Positions 50,406 through 59,841 of a DNA stretch of 64,000 nt are shown here, in pieces. Origin of the DNA: Bacteroidota bacterium. Lineage in GTDB: Bacteria; Bacteroidota; Bacteroidia; Cytophagales; Cyclobacteriaceae. The stretch is from positions 28,390 through 92,389 of the forward strand of contig JACOSO010000016.1 in NCBI GenBank assembly GCA_016178785.1, in the 5' to 3' direction. The translations under genes and the position numbers were made by a program. The notes beneath the pieces were generated by a model. The model had not been told where the DNA came from, did not search any database, and saw nothing but the letters and a program-made list of their open reading frames with translations. Every line of letters begins with the position of its first letter. Position 1 is the stretch's first letter.

Positions 50406-50960
50406 ATGATTTACCCAATAGTGATGTATGGCGATGCTGTGTTGCGCAAGAAGGCGAAAGACATTGATAATGGAAAAGATATTCTAGTGCTCGTCAATGA
50501 TATGTATGAAACGATGCATGCAGCGCACGGCATCGGTCTGGCGGCCCCACAAATTGGAAAAAGTATTCGGTTGTTTGTAGTAGATGGAACTACTTTGGAA
50601 GACGAACCAACCCTGAAAGATTTCAAAAAAACATTTGTCAATCCAGTCATTTTAAATGAAGACGGTGAACCCTGGGCTTTTGAAGAAGGCTGTTTAAGCA
50701 TCCCAAATATTCGCGAGGAAGTGGAACGGCCTGAAAAACTGCGCATTAAATATTTTGACGAGAATTGGAACCCCTTTGAAGAAGAATATGATGGAATGAA
50801 AGCACGGATTATTCAACATGAATACGATCACATCGAGGGAAAACTTTTCATCGACTATCTCTCACCATTGAAAAAGAGAATGCTCAAAGGCAAGCTCAAC
50901 GACATCAGCAAAGGGGATGTGGATACCGAGTACAGGATTTTAGCTCCGCTTAGGAAGTGA
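50406..50960 (+). CDS. def: Peptide deformylase
   Basis: 184 residues: removes the formyl group of nascent peptides. The three metal motifs are GIGLAAPQIG, EEGCLSIP and the metal HEYDHIEG (ligands Cys in EGCLS, His-Glu-x3-His). Length normal. A hicBA pair follows after 33 bp. Confidence 0.96.
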   Translation: MIYPIVMYGDAVLRKKAKDIDNGKDILVLVNDMYETMHAAHGIGLAAPQIGKSIRLFVVDGTTLEDEPTLKDFKKTFVNPVILNEDGEPWAFEEGCLSIPNIREEVERPEKLRIKYFDENWNPFEEEYDGMKARIIQHEYDHIEGKLFIDYLSPLKKRMLKGKLNDISKGDVDTEYRILAPLRK

Positions 50961-50993
50961 AAACTTTCTTTTCGTTAATTTAGTTGTTGAATT

Positions 50994-51221
50994 ATGAGAA
51001 ATCTTACCTACAAAATACTATTGACCAAAGAACCGGAGGGTGCGTACACCGCAACTGTTCCAGCTTTACCGGGTTGCATTACCTATGGTGAAAATGTCGA
51101 TCATGCGATCTCCATGGCTAAAGAGGCAATCGAACTCTATATCGAGCATCTTCATGAAGAAGGAGCACCGGTTCCTGATGATAGTGAAACCTTAGAGTAT
51201 TCCCTTAATCTTATTGCTTGA
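50994..51221 (+). CDS. hicB: HicB-type antitoxin
   Basis: 75 residues of the UPF0150/HicB fold: YKILLTKEPEGAYTATVPALPGC, then ISMAKEAIELYIEHL. There is no extra C-terminal DNA-binding domain, so autorepression would need HicA or be absent. It precedes and overlaps hicA by 4 bases, an order (antitoxin first) that is common for this family. Confidence 0.87.
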   Translation: MRNLTYKILLTKEPEGAYTATVPALPGCITYGENVDHAISMAKEAIELYIEHLHEEGAPVPDDSETLEYSLNLIA

Positions 51222-51424
51222 GCTATTCCGCTAAAGACTTGTCTAAAATCCTGAACGATCACGGATTTGAATTCAAGAGATCAAAAGGCAGTCATCATCT
51301 TTTTCAAAACAAGCAATCTGGAAAAATTGTGGTTGTTCCTTTTCATGGAAATAAAGATCTTCCCAAGGGCACGTACTTTGGAATTTTGAAACAGGCGGGG
51401 ATTGATAAGAACCAAATCAAATGA
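51218..51424 (+). CDS. hicA: HicA-type mRNA interferase toxin
   Basis: 68 residues of the dsRBD-like HicA fold with the catalytic histidine in RSKGSHHLFQN and VVVPFHGNKDLPKGT. It starts at TTG 51218 overlapping the hicB stop, and its stop overlaps the aminotransferase ATG (ATGA). Toxin of the pair. An intact, coupled arrangement suggests the unit is functional. Confidence 0.85.
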   Translation: MSYSAKDLSKILNDHGFEFKRSKGSHHLFQNKQSGKIVVVPFHGNKDLPKGTYFGILKQAGIDKNQIK

Positions 51425-52563
51425 ACCTCAATTCTCGTCTTCCCGATGTTGGAACGTCTATTTTTTCTGTCATGTCGAAGATGGCATTAGAGCATCATGC
51501 CATTAATCTCTCGCAAGGGTTTCCTGATTTTCCAGTTTCTGAAAAATTGATTGATCTGATTCATGTACAAATGAAAGCAGGTCACAATCAATATGCACCC
51601 ATGCCGGGTGTGCCAGCACTTCGTAAGGTGATTAGCGAAGTTGTTTCCAAAACATATCATCACGAAATCAATTTTGAAACTGAAGTCACAGTTACAGCAG
51701 GAGGAACGGAGGCAATCTTCGCCTCAATAGCAGGGTTGATTCATCAGGATGATGAAGTGATTTTATTTGATCCATCGTATGATTCTTATGATCCGGCCAT
51801 CCGTTTGAATGGCGGAGTTCCTATTCATATCAATTTATCTCCTCCAGATTTTTCGATTGATTGGGATGAAGTGCAAAAGAAAATCAATTCGCGTACACGG
51901 ATGATCATGGTGAATACACCTCACAATCCTGCGGGCTCTGTACTAAGTTATTCCGATCTGAAAAAATTAGAAAGCCTTGCAGAGGAACATGATCTTATCG
52001 TGTTGAGCGATGAAGTGTATGAGCGAATTATTTTTGAAAGCAAATCTCACGAAAGTGTTTTGAAATTTCCTTCACTAGCTAAACGAAGCATCGCAGTATT
52101 CTCCTTTGGAAAAACATTTCACGCCACAGGATGGAAAGTAGGATATACTGTCGCACCAGAAACACTCACACGTGAAATCCGGAAAGCGCACCAGTTCATT
52201 ACCTTTAGTGTAAACACCCCGGTTCAATTGGCTTTGGCTGAATTTCTGTCAGATCCTGAGAATTACCTTCATCTTGGAAAATTCTATCAACAAAAAAGGG
52301 ATTTCTTTCTCAAGCAGATCAAAGGCACCTCGCTTAAACCGCTGCTGTGTTATGGAAGTTACTTCCAGCTTCTCTCATTCGATGGCGCTTCCCAAAAATC
52401 GGATAACGAAATGGCCGAATGGATGACCAAAGAAATGAAACTTGCACCTATTCCTGTCTCGGCATTCTATAAAGATCAGTCTGACCATAAGCTTTTGAGG
52501 TTTTGTTTTGCCAAAAGTGAGGAAACGCTAAGAAGCGCTGGAAAGATTTTGAGAAGGATATAG
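51421..52563 (+). CDS. Methionine (aromatic/keto-acid) aminotransferase, class I PLP
   Basis: 380 residues, PLP-dependent, cytosolic. VTAGGTEAIFASI, NTPHNPAGSVLS, SDEVYERIIF and the Schiff-base lysine in SFGKTFHATGWKVGY define fold-type I. It resembles YbdL/kynurenine-glutamine transaminase-like enzymes that convert ketomethylthiobutyrate to methionine. Its partner omega-amidase is encoded two genes on. It is coupled to the hicA stop. Confidence 0.88.
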   Translation: MNLNSRLPDVGTSIFSVMSKMALEHHAINLSQGFPDFPVSEKLIDLIHVQMKAGHNQYAPMPGVPALRKVISEVVSKTYHHEINFETEVTVTAGGTEAIFASIAGLIHQDDEVILFDPSYDSYDPAIRLNGGVPIHINLSPPDFSIDWDEVQKKINSRTRMIMVNTPHNPAGSVLSYSDLKKLESLAEEHDLIVLSDEVYERIIFESKSHESVLKFPSLAKRSIAVFSFGKTFHATGWKVGYTVAPETLTREIRKAHQFITFSVNTPVQLALAEFLSDPENYLHLGKFYQQKRDFFLKQIKGTSLKPLLCYGSYFQLLSFDGASQKSDNEMAEWMTKEMKLAPIPVSAFYKDQSDHKLLRFCFAKSEETLRSAGKILRRI

Positions 52564-52590
52564 ATATAATTTAAGATTTTAGATCACAAT

Positions 52591-53445
52591 ATGAAAAAGT
52601 TAATCGGTTTGTTTCTGATTCAAATCCTTGTGTATGGTTGCACTGAGAAACCAAAGGAAAAAGACACAAATGCAAGTGGAAAAACCAACAACGCTCTAAA
52701 GACAATCTACTCTGACGTTAGCAAGTCCTCGATAGAGGTTACCGAAAAATACTCTAGGGCGACAGAAGTCACTTACTCTCACCTCTCACTTTGGAATGGC
52801 GACTGGCGTCCATATATCGCCAAAATCACCACAACAACAAATAAGTATCTCGGTGGCATGACGCTAGATAGGACAATAAAAGCTGAATTGAACTCTCTTG
52901 AGCAACCAGAAAGGCCGAAAATAGTAATTGAAGAAAGCTGCCATGAAATAAACTTCTTTGAAGATTATTATGAAACCGTAAAGTGGGGCTGCTGCGGAGC
53001 CGAGAATCAATTGGAATTTTATGACTATGATAAAAAACTAATAATTGAGGGGACAAGTACGATCACGAAATGTAGGATCCCTAATTCTCATCTTAGATTC
53101 TTTGCTTCGATTGATGGAGGAATTCGATTATCCTTTAGCAGCTCCGACCAATATCTAATCCAAATCATTAGCCCTCCAAATTTCCAAGATGAAAATTGCG
53201 GCCCTATACCTCCAGACATAATTTTTGAATCAGCTGACTCGAAGGATAAATATGATCAAACAAATAACGAGTACGAGTTTTGGTCTTTAAACGGTGTTAA
53301 AGAGAAGGAGAGGATTAATAACCTTACCATAAAAGTCAAGTGGACTTGTGCTGATGTTTCAGAGCCCATTATGATACCCATAATAAATGGAAAGCCCTTT
53401 GGAAAGGATGAACGAGTCCAATCAGTCAGCCTAAGACTGAGGTAA
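52591..53445 (+). CDS. Hypothetical lipoprotein
   Basis: 284 residues: lipoprotein signal (MKKLIGLFLIQILVYGC, Cys17), a low-complexity linker (EKPKEKDTNASGKTNN) and a beta-rich domain. No motif recognised. It separates the aminotransferase from the omega-amidase. No operon signal is clear on either side. Confidence 0.55.
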   Translation: MKKLIGLFLIQILVYGCTEKPKEKDTNASGKTNNALKTIYSDVSKSSIEVTEKYSRATEVTYSHLSLWNGDWRPYIAKITTTTNKYLGGMTLDRTIKAELNSLEQPERPKIVIEESCHEINFFEDYYETVKWGCCGAENQLEFYDYDKKLIIEGTSTITKCRIPNSHLRFFASIDGGIRLSFSSSDQYLIQIISPPNFQDENCGPIPPDIIFESADSKDKYDQTNNEYEFWSLNGVKEKERINNLTIKVKWTCADVSEPIMIPIINGKPFGKDERVQSVSLRLR

Positions 53446-53556
53446 AGCGACTGGGATTTCGACTAAAAAGCGAGCTAAATCGATCCTAAAAAAGATAGTA
53501 TTCACATTATGGATTGACCTACTCTTTCATTTTCTTTGCACTCCGTTTCATAAGCC

Positions 53557-54390
53557 ATGCAGGATCTAAAAATCACCATCATTCAATCAGACATTCATTG
53601 GGAAGACATTGGGGCAAATTTGGCCATGTTTGAGGAGAAAATCTGGAAAATCGGACAAACTGATGTGATTGTGCTGCCCGAAATGTTTACCACTGGCTTC
53701 ACCATGAAAGCCAACAAGCTGGCCGAGATGATGAACATGCGCACATTCAAGTGGATGAAACAAATGGCCGACCAAACAGGTGCGCTCATTCTTGGAAGTT
53801 TTATCGCCCATGTGCACGAACGCTACTACAACCGTTTGTTGTGGATGGAACCGGGAGGAAATTTCAAAACTTATGACAAACGCCATCTTTTCCGAATGGC
53901 GGAAGAACATACTGTTTATTCGCAAGGGGAAAGTTTATTGATAGGCCATTGGAAAGGCTGGAGAATCTGCCCACTCATTTGTTATGACCTTCGGTTCCCC
54001 GTGTGGAGCCGCAACAGATGGAATGCAACTCTTAAAAAACCTTCGTACGATTTATTGGTTTATGTGGCCAACTGGCCTCAAGTTCGTGCTACCGCTTGGG
54101 AAACTTTGCTTCGTGCACGCGCCATCGAAAATCTTAGTTATTGCGTTGGTGTAAACCGTGTTGGCATTGACGGAAACGGAATTGAATACAATGGCTATAG
54201 CGCCATCATAGGCCCAAAAGGCGATCCTATTTTTTCTGTGGAAGGTGTTGAGGCTATCAAGACTCTCGAGCTCAATGCCCATGCCCTTCAAGCTTATCGC
54301 GATCGCTTCCCTGCGTTTTTAGATTCGGATGATTTTACCATCGACTCCGAAATTTTTGAAGAACGTGATTTCCTTCACGGCCTGAGCTAA
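53557..54390 (+). CDS. Nitrilase-family omega-amidase (YafV-like)
   Basis: 277 residues with the catalytic triad of the nitrilase family: Glu in VLPEMFTTGF, Lys in YDKRHLF and Cys in LICYDLRFPVW. It hydrolyses alpha-ketoglutaramate or similar amides produced by glutamine transaminases. Its position near a methionine aminotransferase fits the methionine-salvage transaminase/omega-amidase pairing described in other organisms. Confidence 0.87.
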   Translation: MQDLKITIIQSDIHWEDIGANLAMFEEKIWKIGQTDVIVLPEMFTTGFTMKANKLAEMMNMRTFKWMKQMADQTGALILGSFIAHVHERYYNRLLWMEPGGNFKTYDKRHLFRMAEEHTVYSQGESLLIGHWKGWRICPLICYDLRFPVWSRNRWNATLKKPSYDLLVYVANWPQVRATAWETLLRARAIENLSYCVGVNRVGIDGNGIEYNGYSAIIGPKGDPIFSVEGVEAIKTLELNAHALQAYRDRFPAFLDSDDFTIDSEIFEERDFLHGLS

Positions 54391-54499
54391 TCTCCCACTT
54401 GGTTATTCTGTTCTGCCCCGGCTAAATCACATTTAGACTTTCCGACTTTTATTGTATATTCAATTTGGAATATTCAGTTAACACGTGATGATGGTTAGT

Positions 54500-54512
54500 G
54501 GTTGAGTCAACC
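54500..54512. promoter_or_regulatory. Palindrome GGTTGAGTCAACC upstream of frdA
   Basis: A perfect 13-bp inverted repeat lies 115 bp upstream of frdA in the 236-bp gap 54391-54626. The GAGTC core is not the TGAY-N4-RTCA type. A looser ATATTC-N6-GAATAT repeat lies at 54456-54473. Either may bind a regulator. No -7 box of full match is seen. Confidence 0.3.
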
Positions 54513-54626
54513 TCGATCATTGTAAGGGAATCAGGGGAATCATGTTAATCAGTATAATCCGGGTTACGCTTAGTGTGGGGTGCATGTGATGTAGCGTTGT
54601 GGAGTCAATCCTAATCAACATACAAC

Positions 54627-56375
54627 ATGGTCCATTTCAAGTCAGAATGCGATGTGCTGATCATCGGTGCGGGGGGCGCGGGGCTTCGGGCAGCTATTGC
54701 TGCGGCCGAAGCAAATCCAAAACTTAAGATCGGAGTCATTTCAAAAGTGTATCCCATGCGGAGCCACACTGTCTCTGCAGAAGGAGGCGCTGCTGCTGTA
54801 ATCAAATCTAATGACAGCACCGACTATCATGCATACGATACGATCTCAGGTGGTGATTGGATGAGCGATCAGGATGCTGTGGAATTTTTTGTAAACGAAG
54901 CACCGAAAGAAATGCTTCGTCTTGAACACTGGGGATGCCCCTGGAGTCGTCAGGATAATGGCACCGTTGCTGTTCGTCCGTTTGGCGGAATGAAAATAGA
55001 ACGCACCTGGTTTGCTGCCGACAAGACAGGCTTTCATATGCTGCACACACTTTTTCAGCACACGTTGAAGTATGATCAGATTCAGCGCTATGACGAATTC
55101 TTTGTCACGAAACTAATCGTTGATAACGGTCAATGTTGTGGAGCAGTTGCCATCGAGTTAGCCACCGGAAAAATATTTTCGATCGCTGCAAAAGCGGTGA
55201 TCATTTGCACGGGCGGGTGCGGCAAAATTTTTCCATACACTACCAATGCCAATATAAAGACCGGGGATGGAATGGCGCTCGCCTATCGTGCCGGTGTAGC
55301 GCTCAAGGACATGGAGTTCGTACAATATCACCCAACAGGTTTGCCCTTCACAGGAATTCTCATCACCGAAGCAACGCGTTCCGAGGGTGGTTACATGCTC
55401 AACAAAGATGGTTATCGCTACTTGCAGGATTATGATTTGGGCAAGCCGCAACCCAAACCCGTTCTTCGCTCCATGGAGCTTGGCCCTCGTGACAGGCTCT
55501 CTCAAGCATTCGTAAAGGAGCAGGAAAAAGGAAGGACATTAAAAGGTGCATATGGGGATTTTGTATATCTGGACATCAGGCACCTTGGCGAAAAAACGAT
55601 CAACGCAAAACTTCCCTTCGTGCGTGAACTCTGCTTGAAGTATGAAAACATTGATCCCATCAAGGAAATGATTCCTGTGCGACCAGTGGTACACTACATG
55701 ATGGGTGGCATTCATACTGACATCGATGGAGCAACTTCTCTTGCGGGATTATATGCTGCAGGAGAGACCGCTTGCGTCAGCATCAATGGCGCAAATCGGT
55801 TGGGATCAAATTCATTGACTGAACTTTTGGTATTCGGATCGCGTGCAGGAAAAAGTGCGGCAGAATTTGCATCGCGAATTAACAGTTCAAATTTTTCAAT
55901 AGATTCAATTGCAAATGATGAAATAAAAAAATTGGAAAATTTCTTTGTAAGGAGAATCAACGGAAGCGAAAAGATTGTTGAAATCAGAAAAGAGATGCAC
56001 AAAAGTATGGAAGAAGGTGCAGGGATTTATCGAAGCGAAAAAAAAAAAAAAAAATCACAAAGTGCAATTGCTTCACTGCAACAAAGGGTACAGAATATCT
56101 CGATCTCCGATCATAGCGCAACATTCAATACTGAACTAATAAGCGCAATTGAACTTTCATACATGCTCGATGTGGCCGAAGCAGTTGTTCAATCTGCCCT
56201 GCAAAGAAAAGAGTCAAGAGGCTCGCATCAACGAACGGATTATCCAAAACGCGATGATCAAAAATTCCTTTCACACTCCCTTGCTTACCGAAAGGATTTG
56301 AGTTTACCAGAAATAAAATACGCTCCGGTTACCATCACCAAGTGGCCACCAGGTGAACGAGTCTACGGGCGATAA
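54627..56375 (+). CDS. frdA: Fumarate reductase flavoprotein subunit FrdA (enterobacterial type)
   Basis: 582 residues with covalent FAD. Motifs match E. coli FrdA closely: [20 protein letters not shown] (His that binds FAD), [53 protein letters not shown] and [17 protein letters not shown]. Catalyses fumarate to succinate at the membrane with FrdBCD. The C-terminus ends [15 protein letters not shown]. Seventeen As (56038-56054) encode five lysines in frame. Bacteroidota usually have a three-subunit Sdh/Frd, so this operon is probably acquired. Confidence 0.95.
   Translation: MVHFKSECDVLIIGAGGAGLRAAIAAAEANPKLKIGVISKVYPMRSHTVSAEGGAAAVIKSNDSTDYHAYDTISGGDWMSDQDAVEFFVNEAPKEMLRLEHWGCPWSRQDNGTVAVRPFGGMKIERTWFAADKTGFHMLHTLFQHTLKYDQIQRYDEFFVTKLIVDNGQCCGAVAIELATGKIFSIAAKAVIICTGGCGKIFPYTTNANIKTGDGMALAYRAGVALKDMEFVQYHPTGLPFTGILITEATRSEGGYMLNKDGYRYLQDYDLGKPQPKPVLRSMELGPRDRLSQAFVKEQEKGRTLKGAYGDFVYLDIRHLGEKTINAKLPFVRELCLKYENIDPIKEMIPVRPVVHYMMGGIHTDIDGATSLAGLYAAGETACVSINGANRLGSNSLTELLVFGSRAGKSAAEFASRINSSNFSIDSIANDEIKKLENFFVRRINGSEKIVEIRKEMHKSMEEGAGIYRSEKKKKKSQSAIASLQQRVQNISISDHSATFNTELISAIELSYMLDVAEAVVQSALQRKESRGSHQRTDYPKRDDQKFLSHSLAYRKDLSLPEIKYAPVTITKWPPGERVYGR
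56038..56054 (+). repeat. Run of seventeen As inside frdA
   Basis: A pure A17 tract that encodes Glu-Lys5 in frame in FrdA at about residues 471-476. It is exceptionally long for a coding sequence and prone to slippage of polymerase or ribosome. Read in this assembly it leaves the frame open. Confidence 0.85.
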
Positions 56376-56407
56376 TTTTAAACTTTGAACTTTAAACTTT
56401 GAATTGC

Positions 56408-57154
56408 ATGAGCCAGGAAAAAATCACTCTCGAAGTTTTTCGGTTCAGACCTGAACAGGAAGACAACCCGGTTTTTCAGAGCTATGAAGTTCCACTTCGA
56501 AAAGACTGGGTAGTGCTCGATGCACTAAACTACATCAAAGATTACCTTGATGGAACTCTTTCTTATCGCTGGTCATGTCGTATGGGTGTGTGTGGAAGCT
56601 GCGGCATGATGGTGAATGGAACTCCGGTTTTAACATGTGCTACATTCCTCCAAAAATTTGCACCCGGGCCAATCCGGGTAGAGCCCCTATCTAATTTTCC
56701 GGTTGTTCGTGATCTTGTAATCGAGATGACGGACTTCATGGAAAAGTTAAAGAAAGTAAAACCGTGGATCATCCGAAAAGATAATCAAGAAGGCCCTGAA
56801 GGTGAATTCATTCAAACGCCAAGCCAGCTTGCAGACTACAAACAATACAGTATGTGCATCAACTGCATGCTATGTTACTCTGCGTGCCCGGTCTACGGAC
56901 TCGAGCCGGGGTTTACAGGACCGGCAGCAATCGCTTTAGCTCAACGATACAACATGGACAACCGCGATGAAGGCCAGGAACAGCGAATGGAATTGCTCAG
57001 CACAGACGATGGAATCTGGCAATGCACATTCGTTGGTGAGTGCTCTGAAGTGTGCCCGAAAAATGTCGATCCCGCTGGCGCAATTCAGCGCTACAAGGTG
57101 GCTGGGGCAACGGATTGGTGGAAATCATTCTTAATGCCCTGGGCAAAACCATAA
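56408..57154 (+). CDS. frdB: Fumarate reductase iron-sulfur subunit FrdB
   Basis: 248 residues: [2Fe-2S] ferredoxin domain ([20 protein letters not shown]), then [4Fe-4S]/[3Fe-4S] motifs [15 protein letters not shown] and [20 protein letters not shown]. Alignment with E. coli FrdB is evident along the length. The ATG at 56408 follows a short TTTAAACTTTGAA repeat. A TTG at 56399 is less likely. It carries electrons from FrdCD to the flavin. Confidence 0.95.
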   Translation: MSQEKITLEVFRFRPEQEDNPVFQSYEVPLRKDWVVLDALNYIKDYLDGTLSYRWSCRMGVCGSCGMMVNGTPVLTCATFLQKFAPGPIRVEPLSNFPVVRDLVIEMTDFMEKLKKVKPWIIRKDNQEGPEGEFIQTPSQLADYKQYSMCINCMLCYSACPVYGLEPGFTGPAAIALAQRYNMDNRDEGQEQRMELLSTDDGIWQCTFVGECSEVCPKNVDPAGAIQRYKVAGATDWWKSFLMPWAKP

Positions 57155-57165
57155 CTTAGAAAAGT

Positions 57166-57564
57166 ATGGACTCAAAAAAATATAAACCTCAAATGGGGAT
57201 CTTTTGGTGGACCGACAGATGGTCCAGCATTAAGTTTATTTTACGCGAGCTTACAAGTGTTGCCGTTGCAGTCTATTCTATCATTTTTTTATTTTATGTC
57301 AGTTCGATTTTGCAAGGCAAAAAAACATTCGAAGAATTTTCGGAGAGTCTAAAATCTCCTGCATTCATAGCTCTTCATTGTTTCATATTACTCTGCCTTG
57401 TCTTTCACAGCATCACATGGTTCAACCTTGCACCACAGGCAATGGTGATAAAATTAGGAGAAAAGAAAGTACCTGGAATTGTCGTTGCGTTGATGAACTA
57501 TGCAGGGTGGTTTTTTATTTCATTAGCAATTTTGTGGCTCGTCACGAATTTGTTGGGGACATAA
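57166..57564 (+). CDS. frdC: Fumarate reductase membrane anchor FrdC
   Basis: 132 residues, three helices (for example SVAVAVYSIIFLFYVSSIL, PAFIALHCFILLCLVFHSIT, LMNYAGWFFISLAILWLVT), with WWTDRWSS and TWFNLAPQAMVI aligning with E. coli FrdC, whose length is 131. Anchors FrdAB and binds menaquinol without haem. Confidence 0.88.
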   Translation: MDSKKYKPQMGIFWWTDRWSSIKFILRELTSVAVAVYSIIFLFYVSSILQGKKTFEEFSESLKSPAFIALHCFILLCLVFHSITWFNLAPQAMVIKLGEKKVPGIVVALMNYAGWFFISLAILWLVTNLLGT

Positions 57565-57580
57565 TTTGAATACAGCTAAA

Positions 57581-57922
57581 ATGAAAAAACATTCAGAACC
57601 CTTTTGGTGGACCTTGTTTGGAGCGGGTGGCGCTGTATCTGCCCTATTCCTGCCAATTTTAATCTTCCTTACTGGGATTGCATTTCCACTTGGTTGGATT
57701 GAGGTGCCATCGTATGATTTACTTCAAAAATGGATTTCGATATGGCCCGCGAGAATTCTTGTGTTCGTGATCGTCTCACTCTCTTTATTTCATTGGGCTC
57801 ACCGCTTCAGATTTACGTTGTACGAAGGACTCCAACTTCAAAATTATCATAAGATCATTGCAATTTTCTGTTATGGATCAGCCATTGCCGTTTCAGTTTA
57901 CAGTTTTTATGTCTTGATATGA
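57581..57922 (+). CDS. frdD: Fumarate reductase membrane anchor FrdD
   Basis: 113 residues, three helices. HSEPFWWTLFGAGGAVSALF resembles the E. coli FrdD N-terminus (EPVFWGLFGAGG). ATG at 57581 is chosen over a TTG at 57566. Completes frdABCD, in the same order as in enterobacteria. Confidence 0.86.
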   Translation: MKKHSEPFWWTLFGAGGAVSALFLPILIFLTGIAFPLGWIEVPSYDLLQKWISIWPARILVFVIVSLSLFHWAHRFRFTLYEGLQLQNYHKIIAIFCYGSAIAVSVYSFYVLI

Positions 57923-57982
57923 CCCTGCTTGGCAAATCAAAATGGAAAAGTTATATTCGGTATCACTTCATTTCCCTCGATT

Positions 57983-58474
57983 ATGAAAAAACTTAAATCC
58001 ATCACCCGCGAAGGCATCGCCCTGGCACTTGAAAAAGCTGAACGTTATCGTTTGCTCAATGAGCCCTCGGAAGCCGAAAGTATTTGCAGGGATATTATGG
58101 AATTGGAGCCCACAAACCAGAAGGCAATAGTACTTTTGATCTTGACCTTGTCTGATCAGTTTAACAGCGGCACATCAGATTTGGAAGCGCGAAATCTTCT
58201 TAAAAAAATCGAAGACCCTTATCAAAACACTTATTATCGGGGAATTATCTCAGAGCGCCTCGCGAAAGCAACACTAAGCCGCGGAGCACTGGGAGCAAGT
58301 TTCGATGCCTACGAATGGCTCAACGATGCAATGGAAGCATTTGAAGAAGCCGAAAGAATCAGGCCTCAAGGAAATGACGATTCAATCCTTCGTTACAATA
58401 CTTGTGTGCGGATCATTCAAAAACATACTCTTCGCGAACGTCAGCGAGAAATGGTAGAGCCCCCTCTTGAATAA
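57983..58474 (+). CDS. Tetratricopeptide-repeat-like protein
   Basis: 163 residues, all-helical, with TPR-like spacing (RLLNEPSEAESICRDIMELEPTNQKAIVLLI; LNDAMEAFEEAERIRPQGND). ATG 57983 (MKKLKSITREGI) is chosen over 57929. It follows frdD by 60 bp. A role in assembly of fumarate reductase is a guess. Its stop abuts the convergent fucosidase gene. Confidence 0.68.
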   Translation: MKKLKSITREGIALALEKAERYRLLNEPSEAESICRDIMELEPTNQKAIVLLILTLSDQFNSGTSDLEARNLLKKIEDPYQNTYYRGIISERLAKATLSRGALGASFDAYEWLNDAMEAFEEAERIRPQGNDDSILRYNTCVRIIQKHTLRERQREMVEPPLE

Positions 58475-59797
58475 CTATTTCAGCTCCAGCTCGACAACTG
58501 TATCTATTTCATCTTGCTGAGGTTTTGGAATTTGAATGTTTACTCCAAAATCATTCTCATTAAATTTCAAAGCCGTTTTATTTTTAAAGAGTTTTGCGGC
58601 TACAACTTTCTTACTCAAACGTGGAATCGTCAAAGTCTCATCTTGCCAGTTGAGGATGTGCACATAAACTTTGTTTCCCTTTTGCGTTGTCACCCCCCAA
58701 TTTCTTTCCGTCAACGGGCCACCTTGTGTTGAATAGATGGTCTCACCGTAAATTTTTAACCACTCGCCTACTTCTTTCAAGGCAGCTTGATGTTCAGGTT
58801 GAATTTTTCCGTTTGGCATAGGGCCAACATTCAATAAAAAATTTGCGCCATAGCCCGAGGCTTTCACCAGATATTGCACCAACTCCTTTTTGCTTTTGTG
58901 ATGATTGTCTTTCAGGTTGAAGCCCCACGAATTGTTGATGGTCTCGCAAGTTTCTTTGGGCAGATCACCTATTTTTTGTGTGGGAGCAAAACCGGTAGTG
59001 TTATGCCCCGGGAGATCTTTCTCAAACATTTGAAAATCTTCGCCATCAAAGGGAGTAAGATGATGATTGCTCCCAAGTAAAGTGCCAGGCTGGAGTTGAT
59101 GAATGAGCGAATACGTTTTTTGCAATCGCCAATCGGCCTTCTCTTTGTCCCACATGCCGTCAAACCAAATCCCGGCAACAGATCCGTAGTTGGTCAACAA
59201 TTCTGACAACTGCGAATCCATGTAATCAAGATATTTGTACCATTCGCCTTCTTCCTTACGGCCAGTATAATTCCCACCGGTAAATCCTCTTGGGAAATAG
59301 TCAGGATGATGCCAATCCAATTGCGAGTGATAGAAGAATAGTTTGATGTCCTGTTTCTTGCATTCATCGGCAAGCATTTTTAAAACATCCTTTCCATAAG
59401 GCGTTTTCTTAACGATGTTATAATCCGAAATCTTACTGTCCCACATGGCAAAACCATCATGATGTTTGCTCGTGATGGTAATGTATTTCATTCCAGCCTC
59501 CTTCGCCATTTGCACCCACTCCGCAGGATTGAACTCGGTTGGATTAAAAAAGGATGGAAGTTTTTCATAAGCTGCAATCGGAATTTGCTGATTGTTCATC
59601 GCCCATTCACCATCGCCTAATACACTATAAACTCCCCAATGAATAAATAGCCCGAAACGTGCTTCTTGAAACCACTCCCGATTTTTCAGGTTTTCTGGCG
59701 TAGGTTTATATTGAGCCGAACAGATACTTGTGATAATCAATAACGAGAGCATCATTCCAGATCTCAAATTCTGTTTTCTAAATTCTGTTTTCTTCAT
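58475..59797 (-). CDS. Alpha-L-fucosidase, GH29
   Basis: 440 residues: Sec signal (to about ICSAQ, residue 29) and a GH29 catalytic barrel. WFQEARFGLFIHWGVYS, TITSKHHDGFAMWDS and the nucleophile GIWFDGMWD (near residue 217) are typical. Removes terminal fucose from glycans in the periplasm. The C-terminal domain is a beta sandwich. It is solitary with no SusCD neighbours. Confidence 0.92.
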   Translation of the reverse strand: MKKTEFRKQNLRSGMMLSLLIITSICSAQYKPTPENLKNREWFQEARFGLFIHWGVYSVLGDGEWAMNNQQIPIAAYEKLPSFFNPTEFNPAEWVQMAKEAGMKYITITSKHHDGFAMWDSKISDYNIVKKTPYGKDVLKMLADECKKQDIKLFFYHSQLDWHHPDYFPRGFTGGNYTGRKEEGEWYKYLDYMDSQLSELLTNYGSVAGIWFDGMWDKEKADWRLQKTYSLIHQLQPGTLLGSNHHLTPFDGEDFQMFEKDLPGHNTTGFAPTQKIGDLPKETCETINNSWGFNLKDNHHKSKKELVQYLVKASGYGANFLLNVGPMPNGKIQPEHQAALKEVGEWLKIYGETIYSTQGGPLTERNWGVTTQKGNKVYVHILNWQDETLTIPRLSKKVVAAKLFKNKTALKFNENDFGVNIQIPKPQQDEIDTVVELELK

Positions 59798-59841
59798 ATC
59801 AGTTAATTAACTTGCCGGCCTTGAAATTATAAATAATACCT

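Noticed and set aside
56038..56054. frdA as a frameshifted pseudogene at the A17 tract
   Set aside because: The frame is open through the tract and both sides align in register with E. coli FrdA.
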